From NCBI GenBank assembly GCA_963989385.1, contig OZ022503.1, positions 90,406,638-90,470,637 on the forward strand: a DNA stretch of 64,000 nt. The letters run 5' to 3'. Both the position numbers and the translations under genes were made by a program. Of this stretch, positions 22,747 through 33,687 are shown in pieces; position 1 is the first letter of the stretch; each line of letters starts with the position of its first letter. The notes beneath the pieces are model-generated. The model was not told the DNA's origin, ran no database searches, and saw nothing but the letters and a program-made list of their open reading frames with translations. This stretch comes from Ctena decussata. Its lineage: Eukaryota > Mollusca > Bivalvia > Lucinida > Lucinidae.

Positions 22747-22790
22747 GGTCACTAATGAGGCTTTATTAGCCGAAACTACGTAGCCTGGCC
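22747..22790 (+). ncRNA. Hammerhead-ribozyme-like motif, copy 1
   Basis: GGTCA (stem I), core CTAATGA (one change at G5), stem II GGCT-TTATT-AGCC, GAAA, stem III CTACGTAG, then CC (consensus UC) and TGGCC closing stem I. Two core positions deviate, so cleavage is doubtful. The upstream context CTGGTTTCGTCACCAGATAT is a hairpin also found before copy 2. It lies about 265 bp after the retroelement tail, in the same orientation. Confidence 0.7.
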
Positions 22791-23114
22791 AAATGTTCAT
22801 TCTCTGCTCTTGAGAGAACTCTTTAAGATTTTTATTTTACTTCACTGCAGCTGGTGTTGTGCCGTGTGGCGGCCGTAAATCGTCTCCCCGTACATCATTC
22901 ATAATGCAGATTTTATTTTATTTTCAGCCTTTGAGATCAGAGGATATATTCTGAGAAATTTAAATTTTAAATTGGGTTAGACTCTCATTCTAGATCATCG
23001 TCTTTTATATTATTTGGACCTTTTTGAGACTAGTCAGTCTATAAATCGACTGCCGAATTAAAATTAAGAAATTTCAGTAGGCTTTTCTCTGGTTTCGTCA
23101 CCAGATATTGTCAG

Positions 23115-23158
23115 GGTCACTGAGGAGGCTTTATAAGCCAAAACTACGTAGTCTGGCC
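23115..23158 (+). ncRNA. Hammerhead-ribozyme-like motif, copy 2
   Basis: GGTCA, core CTGAGGA (fits CUGANGA), stem II GGCTT-TAT-AAGCC, AAAA in place of GAAA (G12 changed), stem III CTACGTAG, TC, TGGCC. Only one core base deviates. The predicted cleavage lies between 23153 and 23154, exactly 368 bp from the equivalent point in copy 1. About 60 bp before and 50 bp after the motif also match copy 1. Confidence 0.75.
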
Positions 23159-23209
23159 CATGCTCCTTCTTCTAAATGTATTCTCTCCTTTTGAAGGAAC
23201 TCTTTAAAA

Positions 23210-23930
23210 TAATTATTATCTTAGGTGCATCTTTCTTATAATCTTTTTCATTGTTCAGGCAACTTCACTGTTACTTCGCGCGAAGAAACCGTTCTATTTT
23301 CATTTTTGTTTCCCTTCTCAATAGGGGTCTATTATTAAAGGTTGGTTCCTGGAGTATGGAATGCATAATAATTTTCATGATTTTTTTTTTCAATTGTCGG
23401 AAAGCACTTATAACAAGGAAATAAATAAGTTTCATTAAAAAGTGTTAAGCCAAAAGTATTAGATAATTCGTTTTGTAAGGGGTTCCCTAACTCTGCTTCG
23501 CACACCAGTTAGCGCTATTTTTAGTTCATGCCAAAAATAGATAACGTGGCTGACACCCTGCTGCATTGCATTTTGGGCTACTTTTAACCCGTTCGCCATA
23601 CCTGGGCCTCTAGGAGAACTCACAACAAGAGAAAAATTGACCTTTTAGAGAATGACGCTAGAAATTACGCACTTATAGACATATGACAAAATTATTTTTA
23701 GAACTGGAATTCCAAGGCATTGCCTAAACCAAAGAAAGTAAACCAGAGAAAAACGACAATTTTCAACAAAATCCAACAGTTTTCTAAGTAGCAACAATTT
23801 CAGAAAAATAAAAGTATTCAATACCACACAGAAAAAGACAAAATTATTTTGTGAACAGAATTGGTATACTTAGTTCAGGAACCTACCTTTAAAGGAAAGA
23901 TATTTCTCCTGTGAAGCATTGCACAGGGAA
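23210..23930. other. Stretch without recognised genes
   Basis: A minus-strand frame of 60 codons (23645-23827) lacks features. Nothing else is recognised. Confidence 0.3.
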
Positions 23931-23934
23931 TATT

Positions 23935-24205
23935 GGATTCCGCTAATTTTCGCTTCCAGCAGAGACTGTACATCATATTTGGCTTCCGCCGAGACTGTCC
24001 GCGATCTTTTGCTTCCTGCCGAGACTTCTGTACATGATAAATGGCTTCCTGCAGAGCCTGTCCGCGTGAGTCTGCTTCCTGCAGGAAGCCAATGTTCGAG
24101 GACAGTAGTCTCTGCAGGAAGTAAAAGATCGCGGACAGTCTTGGCGGAAGCCAAATATGATGTACAATCTCTGCAGGAAGCGAAAATTGGCGAAATCGAT
24201 TATAC
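23935..24205. repeat. Tandem-within-palindrome foldback
   Basis: About four diverged 30-bp units starting GCTTCC(T/A)GC and containing GAGACTGT run into CTGCTTCCTGCAGGAAGC near 24072-24090 and are then mirrored as their complements. The overlapping frames on both strands that look alike are a consequence of this symmetry. Confidence 0.75.
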
Positions 24206-24389
24206 ACTGTGCAATTGGGTTGCTTTAAGAGAAGATCCCATTTTAAAAGGGCTTTGTCGTCCAGGAAAGCAAAATGGAAGTCACAAAAGCAGCCTTCCTT
24301 TAGGAAAATTATGGAAAAAAAAAACATGAAGGAGTACATATTTACTGTAACAAATCAGTGTGGAATACCAGAATCCCATATCAAACTTG

Positions 24390-24404
24390 CTATAAAGAAA
24401 CAAA
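24390..24404. repeat. Target site duplication, left
   Basis: CTATAAAGAAACAAA is repeated exactly at 24675-24689 and brackets the SINE. Confidence 0.9.
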
Positions 24405-24674
24405 TGATTGATTGATTTGTTGCTTAACGTCCACGGTAAACAGCAATGGTCATGTCGGGACGGTCAGTTAACCCAACCAAACTATTCCTGGGCAGGCTTA
24501 GACCTCCTAAGCGGTTAACCAGTACTAAGTGCACATACTTTCGCTGTAACTGACAACTGCCCTTCTTGAATCAGCGGTAGGAGAAACGAAAGTATGTGGC
24601 CAGACCGGGTTTCGAACCCAGGACCTCTGACTTATGAGTCAGGTGTCCTACCGATTGCGCTACGCAGCCCGGCT
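24405..24674 (-). mobile_element. tRNA-derived SINE, minus strand
   Basis: Head at 24674: box A TAGCGCAATCGGT (complement of 24650-24662) and box B GGTTCGAAACC (24608-24618). The body contains CGTTTCTCCTACCGCTG, and the 3' tail is (CAAT)n. A perfect 15-bp target duplication shows intact LINE-type integration and a fairly recent insertion. It is closely related to 43731-44004 and more distantly to 60309-60567. The tRNA-like head lacks a proper acceptor fold, so it is not a tRNA gene. Confidence 0.9.
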
Positions 24675-24689
24675 CTATAAAGAAACAAA

Positions 24690-25029
24690 GATAAGGACCA
24701 GTTTACAAAATGAAGCTATGGTTAAGGTGGTGATTATCACATATTTGTAGTGAATATAAAAATCTTCATAAAATGCTGCAAATACAACAGGTAGACCTTA
24801 GCAAATGGCTTCTCTATCTAAGAATTACAAAAGGTGTGACTTATTAATATTTAAACGCTTTTATAGAAGAAAAGATCAAAGGATAATTTGCAGTGGAAAA
24901 TCTATGATTACTTAAAATGCATTTTTATCTGAATGTACTAAATTGCACTGAAGGTAGTGTCCCATCAATCATATTTTCCAACAATTTTACAAATTGTCAG
25001 GTTTAACTGGTGTAAAGTAAAAAGATATG
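24690..25029. other. Stretch without recognised genes
   Basis: AT-rich sequence with no open frame of note or repeat motif. Confidence 0.3.
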
Positions 25030-26220
25030 CAATGGTCAGGACTTCATACAGCCAAATCCCACAACCCGCTCTCAAAACCTAAAGGGAAAGAAACACACAC
25101 ATAAACTGTCAAAATTTCAGGAAAGACACGCACGGTAAACCGAATGCAAACCTCTTTCCCAAACAGGCAGTCATTCAGCTATCCTATTTGAAAAAGAGCA
25201 GCTACATCTATTTCTACCTATTTTCTATTTTAACATATAAAACAAAACAAAACAAAAAGCAGAACGGGAAGCTATTCAGATGACCATATTGCTAAAGACA
25301 TAGACAAGCGGACATAACAAAATATAACTCTGAGGAACCACAACAGAAGTACCGCCTTGGAACGGTCAGTAATAGATTACTTGGGGCTTAAACTAGTTTG
25401 ACTTGATCCAAACCGTCGTCCACTTAGTGGTTCGAAACATTTAGTAAGCAGTTTGGTCAGCAAGACGGTTTCCTAACCCATCAATGAATCTTCACAGGAA
25501 ACAAACAACTCACAGATAAAACTTAGGATGAATCAGAAATGAGAACTCTGACAGAGACAAAATATTGCGACACATGGAGATTTACAATTTTGTTTGAATT
25601 TATAGACTAGGTCACCATAAAATTCTGGTTCCCAAAGGCCCTGCTGCAAAAGATTTTTAATCCGACCTTGAATTTAGAAACAAATTCAAAGTATTGGCGA
25701 TAAAATTTTGAAAAAAGTTTTTGAAGTTTTAAATACCGATACCCCTATTTGAGAAGTTTAGCAGTTTAATTCTGTTACGGAAATTGAAGTCAGTCACATG
25801 GTTAGACACTCTAGCGAATCGAGTAAGTTGAGAAATAGAACGAGGAACGTCACCATCATGAAAAGTAAAATTTACTATGCAAAATCATAGCAATCACGTT
25901 TATCATTAATTTCGGATGAAGCAAATCCGTTTGAAATAGATAAATGTAAATCCGAAATGGGGCTTTAGCATCGGATGCATCAGCTTTGTTCAAATGCAAC
26001 TCAGGTCACCATGCCTGCAAAGTGAGGATTGTCAATATCTGAAAGATAATCTATATATCTAGATGTAGAGTAAAATGCTTCAGTAATTTCATCTTATCAT
26101 GAATAAGAGAAGCCAACAAATCTCTTTCAGAGGGAAATAAAACCAAATCAGCTACAAAAGGAGCAAAAATTAGTACCCATCGGCATACCAACACTTTGTC
26201 TGTATAACTTGATTTCGACA
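25030..26220 (-). pseudogene. Penelope-like RT C-terminal half with 3' tail
   Basis: On the minus strand, pieces from about 26200 downward match the family in order: APFVADLVLF (an RT palm segment), SLIHDKMK, then DGDVPRS and SQLTRFARVSNHVTDFN near 25850-25770. The 3' tail follows from 25390 to about 25050 (CCTTGGAACGGTCAG and GGTAAACCGAATGC, read plus). Many stops and frameshifts are present. It abuts a plus-oriented copy at 26222, a head-to-head junction. It probably continues the element whose front parts are at 28310-28923 and 29600-30400. Confidence 0.65.
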
Positions 26221-26221
26221 T

Positions 26222-27330
26222 TGTTAATTTTCCGTTTTTGGATGGTGATGTTCCCCGCACCACTTCTTATGGTGTTTACATTTCTCAACTTATTCGCTTC
26301 GCTAGGGTGTCTAGTCATTTGGCTGATTTCAATGCTCGTAATAAAAGTTTGACTGCCAAGCGTTTACAGCTGGGGTATTGGTATCATAAACTTCGGAAAG
26401 CTTTTTCTAAATTTTATCGTAGACACTTTGAATTGGTTTCTAAATATAATACAGGATTAAGGTCACTTTTGCAACAAGGCCTATCGAAACCTGAATTTTA
26501 TGGTGACTTAGTATATAAATTACGCAAAATCGTAGGGAAAACAGAATTTCCTGATCAATTTAAGAAAATTATCATGCGATCTAAACGCATTGGCTATAAC
26601 AAAGATGTAATGCGACAGTCTGCATGCTTAGTGGTTAACCCAATCACGGTTGACAACTTTGCTGTCCTCTTTAATTGCATGCCGGTGGGTCGGGGTTCAG
26701 ACTCTATGATAGCCTCTACATAAAGCTATATATTATTTGGTTGGGGCCGGATGTTTGTCTGTTTCTTGGCCCACCGGGGTTCAACTGGTGGTCTTCTTTT
26801 GCTCCAGTGTTCCAGTGGTGTTGCTGACGCCCCAGGGATCTCCAGGTGTCTCAACACGTTTGGTCGAGTCCTCATCATTGCTTCATCACAGTCTTAACGT
26901 ATTGGCTATAATTTAAATGTTATGCGACAGTCTGCATGCTTAGTGATTAACCCAATCACGGTTGATAGCTCTGCTGCACTCTTTAATTGCACACCGGGGG
27001 ATCGGTCGTCAGACTCTATGATGGCCCCGACCTAAAGCTATATATTTTAGTTGGTTGGGACCGGAGCCTTTTTGTCTGTTGCTTGGTCCACCGGGGCTCA
27101 ACTGGTGACCTTCTTTTGCTTCAGATTTCCAGTGGGGTTGTTTGGCAGGACAGGGATCTCCACCTGTCAGACGGCCCGTTGTATCTGTTGAGTCCTCGTC
27201 TTTGCTTCTTCATGGTTTTGAAATTTGATTTATGTGTTTACCGTCATGATTCATTGACGAGTTAGAGGGTTATCATGCGAACCGAACAACCAACTAAATG
27301 TTTTGTACCACTTCAGAAACTGGGGGTGAG
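26222..27330 (+). pseudogene. Penelope-like RT C-terminal fragment
   Basis: An open frame of 161 codons (26238-26723) carries DGDVPRTTSYGVYISQLI, FARVSSHLADFNARNKSL and RKAFSKFYRRHFEL, the C-terminal region of this RT family. The catalytic palm is absent, so it is 5'-truncated. After the frame, the segment starting GCATTGGCTATAACAAAGAT (26588) recurs at about 26900, a partial tandem duplication of about 310 bp. The frame is unusually intact for the region, but nothing suggests a host gene. Confidence 0.65.
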
Positions 27331-28146
27331 GTTGGGCCTGTAAAATCGATTTAAGCCTCCCAGTAATTCATTACTGACCGTTCCAAGGCGGTAGTTCTGT
27401 TGTGGTTCTTTGTTGCCTGTTTTTGGTGTCAGAGTTTCTGTGATGTTTTACCTTATGTATGTTATTATTATTTTTGGTTCGGTTTGGGTTGCTGAGTGGC
27501 CACCTTTTGGGAACAAGCTGCTCACTCGGTTGGCCATATGTTCTCTGTATCTTGATTATTTGTAATCTTAGTTGTTTCCAACTATGGTTTGAGGGCTGGA
27601 TTTGGATTTTGATTGTTTCAGTTCCTGGTCTTTGCATACTTTTTACTTTTCTTGATTTTAATTGTTGCCCGTGATGACTCTCTGATGAGTTAGGAGACCT
27701 CCATACGAACCGAACTACCAACTAATTGTGTGCACTGCAGCGGAGGATGAGGGTGAAGGTTTGGGCCCAGTAAAACCGGTTAAAGCCCCCCAGTAGATAT
27801 TACTGACCGTCCCAAGGCGGTACTTTCGTTGCGGTTGCATTTGTTTTAATATGTTCGGTGCTGTTTAATTTATTGTGTTTTCATTTTAACCCTTCTACAA
27901 TAAAATAGAAAATAGGTAAAATAGATGTTAAATGTTTTTGTATAATTTGCTTAGTCTGTTGTAACCCTTCTGTTGGTTCAGTAAAGATAGCTGAGTTGTC
28001 ACCTATTTGGGAAAGAGCTGCTGACTCGGCTTATCACTTGTAATTTTTTGTTTGTTGGGATGTCTTTGTCAATCTTTCCCTTTGATGTTGAGGATAGGGT
28101 TTGGGATCTGATTCAGTTAGTTCCTGAAGTGTAGTAACTCTTTAAA
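27331..28146 (+). repeat. Tandem Penelope-like 3' tails
   Basis: Two successive tail units: TTACTGACCGTTCCAAGGCG at 27371 and TACTGACCGTCCCAAGGCGG at 27804, each followed by a GCCACC/GTCACC...CTCGG block. The second ends at CTGAAGTGTAGTAACTC, as at 18560. A 65-bp piece near 27585-27655 recurs almost exactly, inverted, at 61778-61843. Confidence 0.6.
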
Positions 28147-28309
28147 TTTAGTAACACATATAATGTAAATATCATCTCAAAGATATGTTACGGTTCCATT
28201 CATTGTTTGACATGGCCAAAGTTTATATTGGGTTTGGTGATCAGAAGTAAAGATAGCATGTAGGAGAGAAAAGACAAACCTTTCCTTTGGAAAGTCTTAT
28301 GAATTACAT

Positions 28310-28923
28310 ATATATAGGTTTTTCATTGACTAAATTATGTGGCAAAATTGTAAAGAGTGTATTAAAATCATTATTTGATCAACTGGTTGCAGGGAATCCT
28401 CTCAACTTCAATTTATAAATTACCTCACCAAACTCTTCAAAACACCGATAAAATTTTTACCTCCTCTCATAAACTATCTCACAGTACAATATGACATGAT
28501 TTTGACAGCAGTGAGGCAAGAAATTAAAAATAAAGTTCAGTAGTTGTCGAAGAACTTGAGTTGGCAATAAATTGTGTTTTATTCTTTTTTTTTATGAAGC
28601 TTCGGTAACCAATATATCGTAGGAAGTTTGTCGTGACGTTCCTTAACGTTTCCAGAAAAATTTATGGGTAAATGGAAGCAATAGTCTTTGACTAAAGAAC
28701 TCTCTTTTGCACGTGTCTCTTTGTAGGCCCTAGTACCGCCAAGCCCCTGCTTTAAAGTGTTACGTATGGCCGTCAAACAACAACAACGTTGTTTGTGGCA
28801 TTGTATGCTGAAAACAAACACACTTTCTCTGAAATTCTTGGATATCTCACTGTAAATGTCGAAAAGCAGATTTTTTCGAACCACTGCAGAACCAGAGAGC
28901 GAGGTCTGGATCCAGTAAAACAT
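28310..28923 (-). pseudogene. Penelope-like RT central fragment
   Basis: The minus strand reads KLPTIYWLPKLHKK near 28590-28625. It then continues with changed frames as FIANSSSSTTTEL (about 28540), VYERRGKNFIGVL (about 28450) and a FNTLFTILPHNL-like palm segment near 28350. LPKLHK and (F/Y)NTLYTTLP are conserved motifs of this RT family. It has stops and a frameshift right after LPKLHKK. Confidence 0.7.
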
Positions 28924-29599
28924 GTTTAAGTCCCCAGTTATTTATTACTGATCGTTCCAAGGCGGAACTTCTGCTGTGGTTCTTCACTGTTGTTCTTGTG
29001 AATATGTGTCTGGTCCACTAGCAATCTGGCCACCTGTATAGCTGCCCACTTTGCTTCCCGTCGTGCTTTGTAGTAAAAAATTAGAAAATAAGTAAATATA
29101 GATTTAAAATGTTTTTGTATTATTTATTCTTATTGTCCACATTGTTGCATTCATTGGTCTGTGAACTGCAATTGTTGTGGTTTAGTTGAATCATTATGGA
29201 GGCTACGGGCGAGGTTTTGATCCAGTAAAACATGTTTAAGCCCACCAGTAATCATTTCTGACCGTTCAAAGGCGGTACTTCTGTTGTGGGTCCTTGTTGT
29301 TACATTGTGATATGTCCGCTTGTCTATGTTCTTTGGCGGTTTGATCACCTGCTTTGCTACCCAATTTACATTTGTTATTGGTTTTGTTTTGCTTTGTAAA
29401 TTAAAAATAGAATAGATATACAAGTAGATGTTGATACCGTTTTTGATCAGGGTAGCTGAATGACCACCTGTTTGGAAAGATCTGCTCATTCGGTTTACCG
29501 TGCGTGTCTTTCGTGAAATTGTGCCAATTTTTCCGTGTGTGTGTGATTCTTTCCATATTGGTTTTGAGAGCGGGATGTGGGATTTGATTTTATTGATTC
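28850..29599 (+). repeat. Penelope-like tail pieces, plus orientation
   Basis: Two copies of the block TTTAAGTCCCCAGT/TTTAAGCCCACCAGT with ATTTCTGACCG-like text (28925 and 29235), then CACCTGTATAGCTGCCCAC (29032) and CACCTGTTTGGAAAGATCTG (29466). They interrupt the minus-oriented RT pieces on either side. Confidence 0.55.
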
Positions 29600-30400
29600 C
29601 TGATCAATATGTATCTTTTTACTTTAGGTTTGGGGTCAAAAATTAGTATTTTGTGACAAAAGTTAATAAGTTTATCTACTATTTTGTAGACGTTCACTTT
29701 TGATGCCTTTCAGGCATTAGGCTCAACATACCCTCGTTAACACCATCGACCATCGAAATCAATTAATGCGATGCTATTTCTTCCCTACATTTTCGAAATC
29801 AGTTTGGGAAGGAAATCTGTATTTTGGACCCTTAGAAACTATGAAACGAATTTTTTTTATCTTAAATGATTTCCGAATTTCCAGTTATAACATACCCAGC
29901 TGCCGGATAAACAAATTTAGTCTTCAGTCTCATGACTTAGGGATGTTAACATGAATGTCAAGATCATAAACAAGTTTATTGAAATTAGATATAGTGTTTC
30001 TCTGGGCTTATTTTACTTTTAACAAATAATTGGTGGTTCAGAATTTTGGATATAGGTAGTTTTGAATGAAATGACGGATCAATCCTTAAAGATACTACGT
30101 ATGCCAATAAATGAAATTCCTTTATTTAGAAAAGGAACTTTGATAAAACGCCTTTAAGGATTTGTTTCAGAATCGATAAATGGACGAAGAGCATGTCGTG
30201 TATAACATCTAGTCAAGAGCAGAGCATCATATAATGGATGATTATTAGCTTCAGTATCTAGAGCACTATTGAAAAAGGCAGAGAAGTTAAAAACGACAGC
30301 ATAGAGTGTCGACTATTTTCCGTTAATTCTTTCGGCAAATCCTCAAGTGAAGTATTTGTTCTTTTTACGGTGTGCCTTTTTTTCGTTTGTTATTTCCCTT
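29600..30400 (-). pseudogene. Penelope-like element N-terminal region
   Basis: Minus-strand pieces in family order: a GICRKN-like upstream part (about 30320), then FNKLVYDLDIHVNIP (about 29965), VYPAAGYVITGN (about 29905), VSKGPKYRFPSQ (about 29835), and KIVDKLINF near 29660. These match the region upstream of the RT motifs in this retroelement family. The short plus-strand frame at 29766-29954 is only its antisense. Several frameshifts make it a dead copy. Confidence 0.6.
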
Positions 30401-30529
30401 TCGCAGCAGCTTGTTCTGAACTGCTTGATCATATTTCATGTAAGTAGTTGATAAATGACTGCAATCATTAACTAAAGGCAATGCAGGTTTAAAGGATAGG
30501 GAGGTTTATTTTTAGGTAAAAATTGATGA

Positions 30530-30680
30530 TACTGTTGTGTTTAATTGGTGTAGTTGAATGACCACCTGTTTGGGAGAGAATTTTTCATTCAGTTTTTCGT
30601 ACGTGTCTTTCGTGCACTTCTGTTGATTTAAGTAGAAATCTACATACTTCTTTCCCGTTTGTATCCATACACCAAAGATT
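30530..30680 (+). repeat. Penelope-like tail block
   Basis: TAGTTGAATGACCACCTGTT, TTTGGGAGAGAATTTTTCATTC and a GTGTCTTTCGTGCAC piece match the tail block at 29455-29520. Confidence 0.5.
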
Positions 30681-32149
30681 TATTGTTAGCAGTTTATGTA
30701 TAGAAAACTTGGGTTAAGACCTGGTAACGATGCACTTCTCGAAAAAAAAAACAAAAAAAAAACAGCAGATATGATTAAACCTAATTATTCCTTAATACAG
30801 TCTATACGGAATATATATAAACAAATAACTTTGATCAGACTTTTATCACCTAGGCTGACAATCATGACATAAGTATTGCGATTCTGACACTTATAATTCA
30901 TTGCTTGTCACATTTACTTGTTAATTGTCAAACAGTGGCAGGCTTGGATATTCTACTAGCGAGACTTGACTTTTATTTGCCTTAACGTACTTCCCGTTTG
31001 ATAGGTCAAGTAAGAAACCAATGATTTCTAATTGAGATTCGGATTTGAAATTTAAACCTGATTAAAAATTATTGGTTAGTTTCTTGGCATATTTAACCCA
31101 ATGAAAATCCATTTTCCCATTGAAATCGCGGTTTAAAAATGATTGGTTTAACCTCGCACAGTCGATCAAGAGGAAAGATAAACGTCTTGGAAAGGGAACG
31201 ATATAGTACTGGTGATGGTCGAGTACTATGCGCAAATTTTGAAGACTATAAGTAATACTCAAGATATTGGAAGCGTACGTTAATTGTACTGCTAAATGAA
31301 AAATAAAAAAATAATGCAAAGGCTATAAGGGGTTATTTAGAGGATTAAGACTGCAGAGGCCGAACTAAAGGCTCCTGATAAAATAAATAAAATCAATGGC
31401 GCGGGGTTTTGGAAGCTAGTATTAATTATTGGGGCAGATCATGTTTTGAAACCATCGCTTTATAGAGTAGTGGTCTACCCATATAGGTGGATCCTGCCCA
31501 TAAACACAGTCTGATTATGTTATTAAACACACGTTTTGATTGCATAATATCTTAATGACTGTTTATTGGAATACGGAGATTTGAGATAAAGAATCAGCAG
31601 GGGTCTTAAAGAGACCTTTTATTTCATACAGGTAGAAGCTACAGTGAAGGGATTTTATGACAGTCAAAATCACTTAGATAAGAAAATCCTTTGATGTTGG
31701 GTATTGGGAGAGGGTATGTTTATTGGAGGTGATACTGAGTGCCACCACTCTCATAATAGCTAAAACATATGGCTTTAGATGCTTCCTTAGAGAATATGTT
31801 TAGTGGATCACTACAATCAAAGAGACATTGGTTCAGTCGTCAACTCAGAATTATTATTAGTTCCGATAAAACTGAGTCTCCAACTTTGTTTCATCGTGTA
31901 TTTTTGTGTGTGTTTTTTTATTACTTATCTGCTTTACAACGTATCAATGATGTGATAGGAGGTCCCTACGCATACAGAACACCTACATTTCGAGCCTTCT
32001 CAGATGCAAGTGTGAGATTGCATGCATAAGACTAATTTGAGCCCTTGATAGTTCACATGGTGCTATCCATTTCGAGGCGGATCATTGGTTTAAACTTATT
32101 TATTTGCATAATATGTCTAACAGTTCAAGAGCAAGACACAGTAATTTAT
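30681..32149. other. Stretch without supported genes
   Basis: Carries the second copy (31560-31710) of the dispersed repeat at 19917-20060. An 86-codon frame at 31769-32029 has no recognisable features. Confidence 0.35.
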
Positions 32150-33515
32150 ATATCAATACATGTATACAAATGGGATTCGAAAAAAGCCAAGTGGCTTATA
32201 TGAATTCGTCTCCCTTTAACAGTCATTGTGGAGAATAAACGTCTTGTGATCAAGACATAATACATAATAGTAATTAGCTCTACCAATATATGCAAACTCC
32301 AGCAAGTAATACCTATAAAATGCATCTGAAATAATTTATATAGGATCCGGCTAAGCTGGAAAAGAAAGATGAAAAAAGAATAAGATAAGAAAAATATTAG
32401 CAATAGAGATATAAGTAGAATAAGAGAAAGAGCTCTCACAAGTTGGTATCCTTAGGGGGGCCCTCGGTGAGCAGAGCAACATCAATCGTTTTAACCCAAG
32501 TTGCTAGTTCAATCATCATACTAACCTTAGCTGATTTACAGTCAATTGCATTTCGTATTCGGTTGAAAGACTTCCTAATATGTTTACTCCGTATGTTTAT
32601 TCCGTATGCTCAAAACGTTTACTTCTAGAAATAAATTTATGTACTGACTTGAAAATAGACCCATTTGCCTCGTCGCTTAGTGCCAGATTTCCAAACAAGA
32701 GTGAATTTAATGTAGGTGTGCAAAACTGTGAGACTTCGTTCAGTAAGTCCACTCTAATATCATTATATCGGTTACACTCTAGCAAAAAGTGATTGTTTGT
32801 TTCAAGACTGCCGCAGTCGCAGTTGGAGTTATCAATAATATTTTTATGGTAGAGGTAATATCTTAAAGAACTACAATTTGTGCGTAATCTGGCTTGGTGA
32901 ATCTGTCCAAACCTATCACCACAGAAATAATATGACGGTTTTCGATGTATGTGGGTATTCAACGAACGTTTAAAGGATTCTACTGAGGGTAAGGTTCGAA
33001 TACTTGTTGGTAGAGAGTTCCAATCTCTTATAACAGAAGGAAGAAAGGAATTGTAGTACAGTTGTGTTGCGGCATGTATAGTCTGTAGATTTCTTGCGTT
33101 TCGTAAATTGTACGACGATGCCTGACCAACCGGATTCGGTACTAATTGAGTCAAATAAGCAGGACAAAGTCCATTCTGCATTTTGTAAAATAAAATCAAT
33201 TTGTATTTACGTCTTCGAGAACTGAGTTGCTCCCAACCAAGCTCCTCGTGTAGTAGGGCTAATGATACGAGTTTTGTAGTACCGGAGACGATTCTTGCGG
33301 CCTCTAGTTGGATTTTCTCAATGTCATTTGATTCGTATTGTGTACAATTGTCAAATATTACACATGCATATTCGAGAATCGGTCTTATGAACGAAAAATA
33401 AATAATCTCAAGTGCTCGTCTATCAAGTTTGTGTTTAAGCTTACGCATTATGTTAATTCTTGTCCATGCTTTCGCAGTAATATTAGGCGGATCATTCCAA
33501 TGCAGAATTCTAAAA
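32150..33515 (-). pseudogene. 5'-truncated non-LTR retrotransposon (LINE), RT C-terminus
   Basis: The minus-strand frame 33541-32597 encodes the RT thumb and C-terminal region: TRINIMRKLKHKLDRRALE, FSFIRPILEYACVIFDNC, LHEELGWEQLSSRRR, SFLPSVIRDWNSLP, and a terminal zinc-binding CDCGSLETNNHFLLEC (C-x-C, H-x4-C). The first dozen codons (33515-33541) read through flanking retroelement tail (GTGGTCACCTGTATAGCTGC), marking the 5' truncation near 33515. The catalytic palm is missing, so it is immobile. A 3' UTR-like stretch follows to about 32150; its exact end is unclear. Confidence 0.8.
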
Positions 33516-33687
33516 CTGTGGTCACCTGTATAGCTGCCCACTTTGCTTTTATTTGTTTGATGATTTGAAATAGGAAATTGGTAAAACAGATATTTTATAT
33601 ATGTTAATGTGCTTACTGTATATTTTTATGCATTTTGTTTGACTCAGCGTGTCCGGTATCGAAATGTTCTTACGTCTTGTACTAATT

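Noticed and set aside
23870..24339. Frames of 94-154 codons on both strands
   Set aside because: They arise from the symmetrical tandem/palindromic repeat at 23935-24205; the two strands encode similar peptides.
24600..24674. tRNA gene
   Set aside because: Box A and box B are present, but the sequence continues into a SINE body with a (CAAT)n tail and target duplication, and a proper acceptor stem is lacking. The same holds for 1500-1575, 43930-44004 and 60309-60370.
26238..26723. 161-codon open frame as a possible host gene
   Set aside because: Its sequence matches the C-terminal end of the RT family seen in other broken copies nearby, and its flanks are retroelement tail.
27665..27720. 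Hammerhead core candidate (CTGATGAG followed by GAACCGAAC)
   Set aside because: There is no GAAA adjacent to a stem II, and the flanks do not pair as stem I. The word belongs to the retroelement tail, which varies there in other copies.
29766..29954. Plus-strand 62-codon frame
   Set aside because: It is antisense to the N-terminal region of the Penelope-like element, whose minus-strand translation matches the family.
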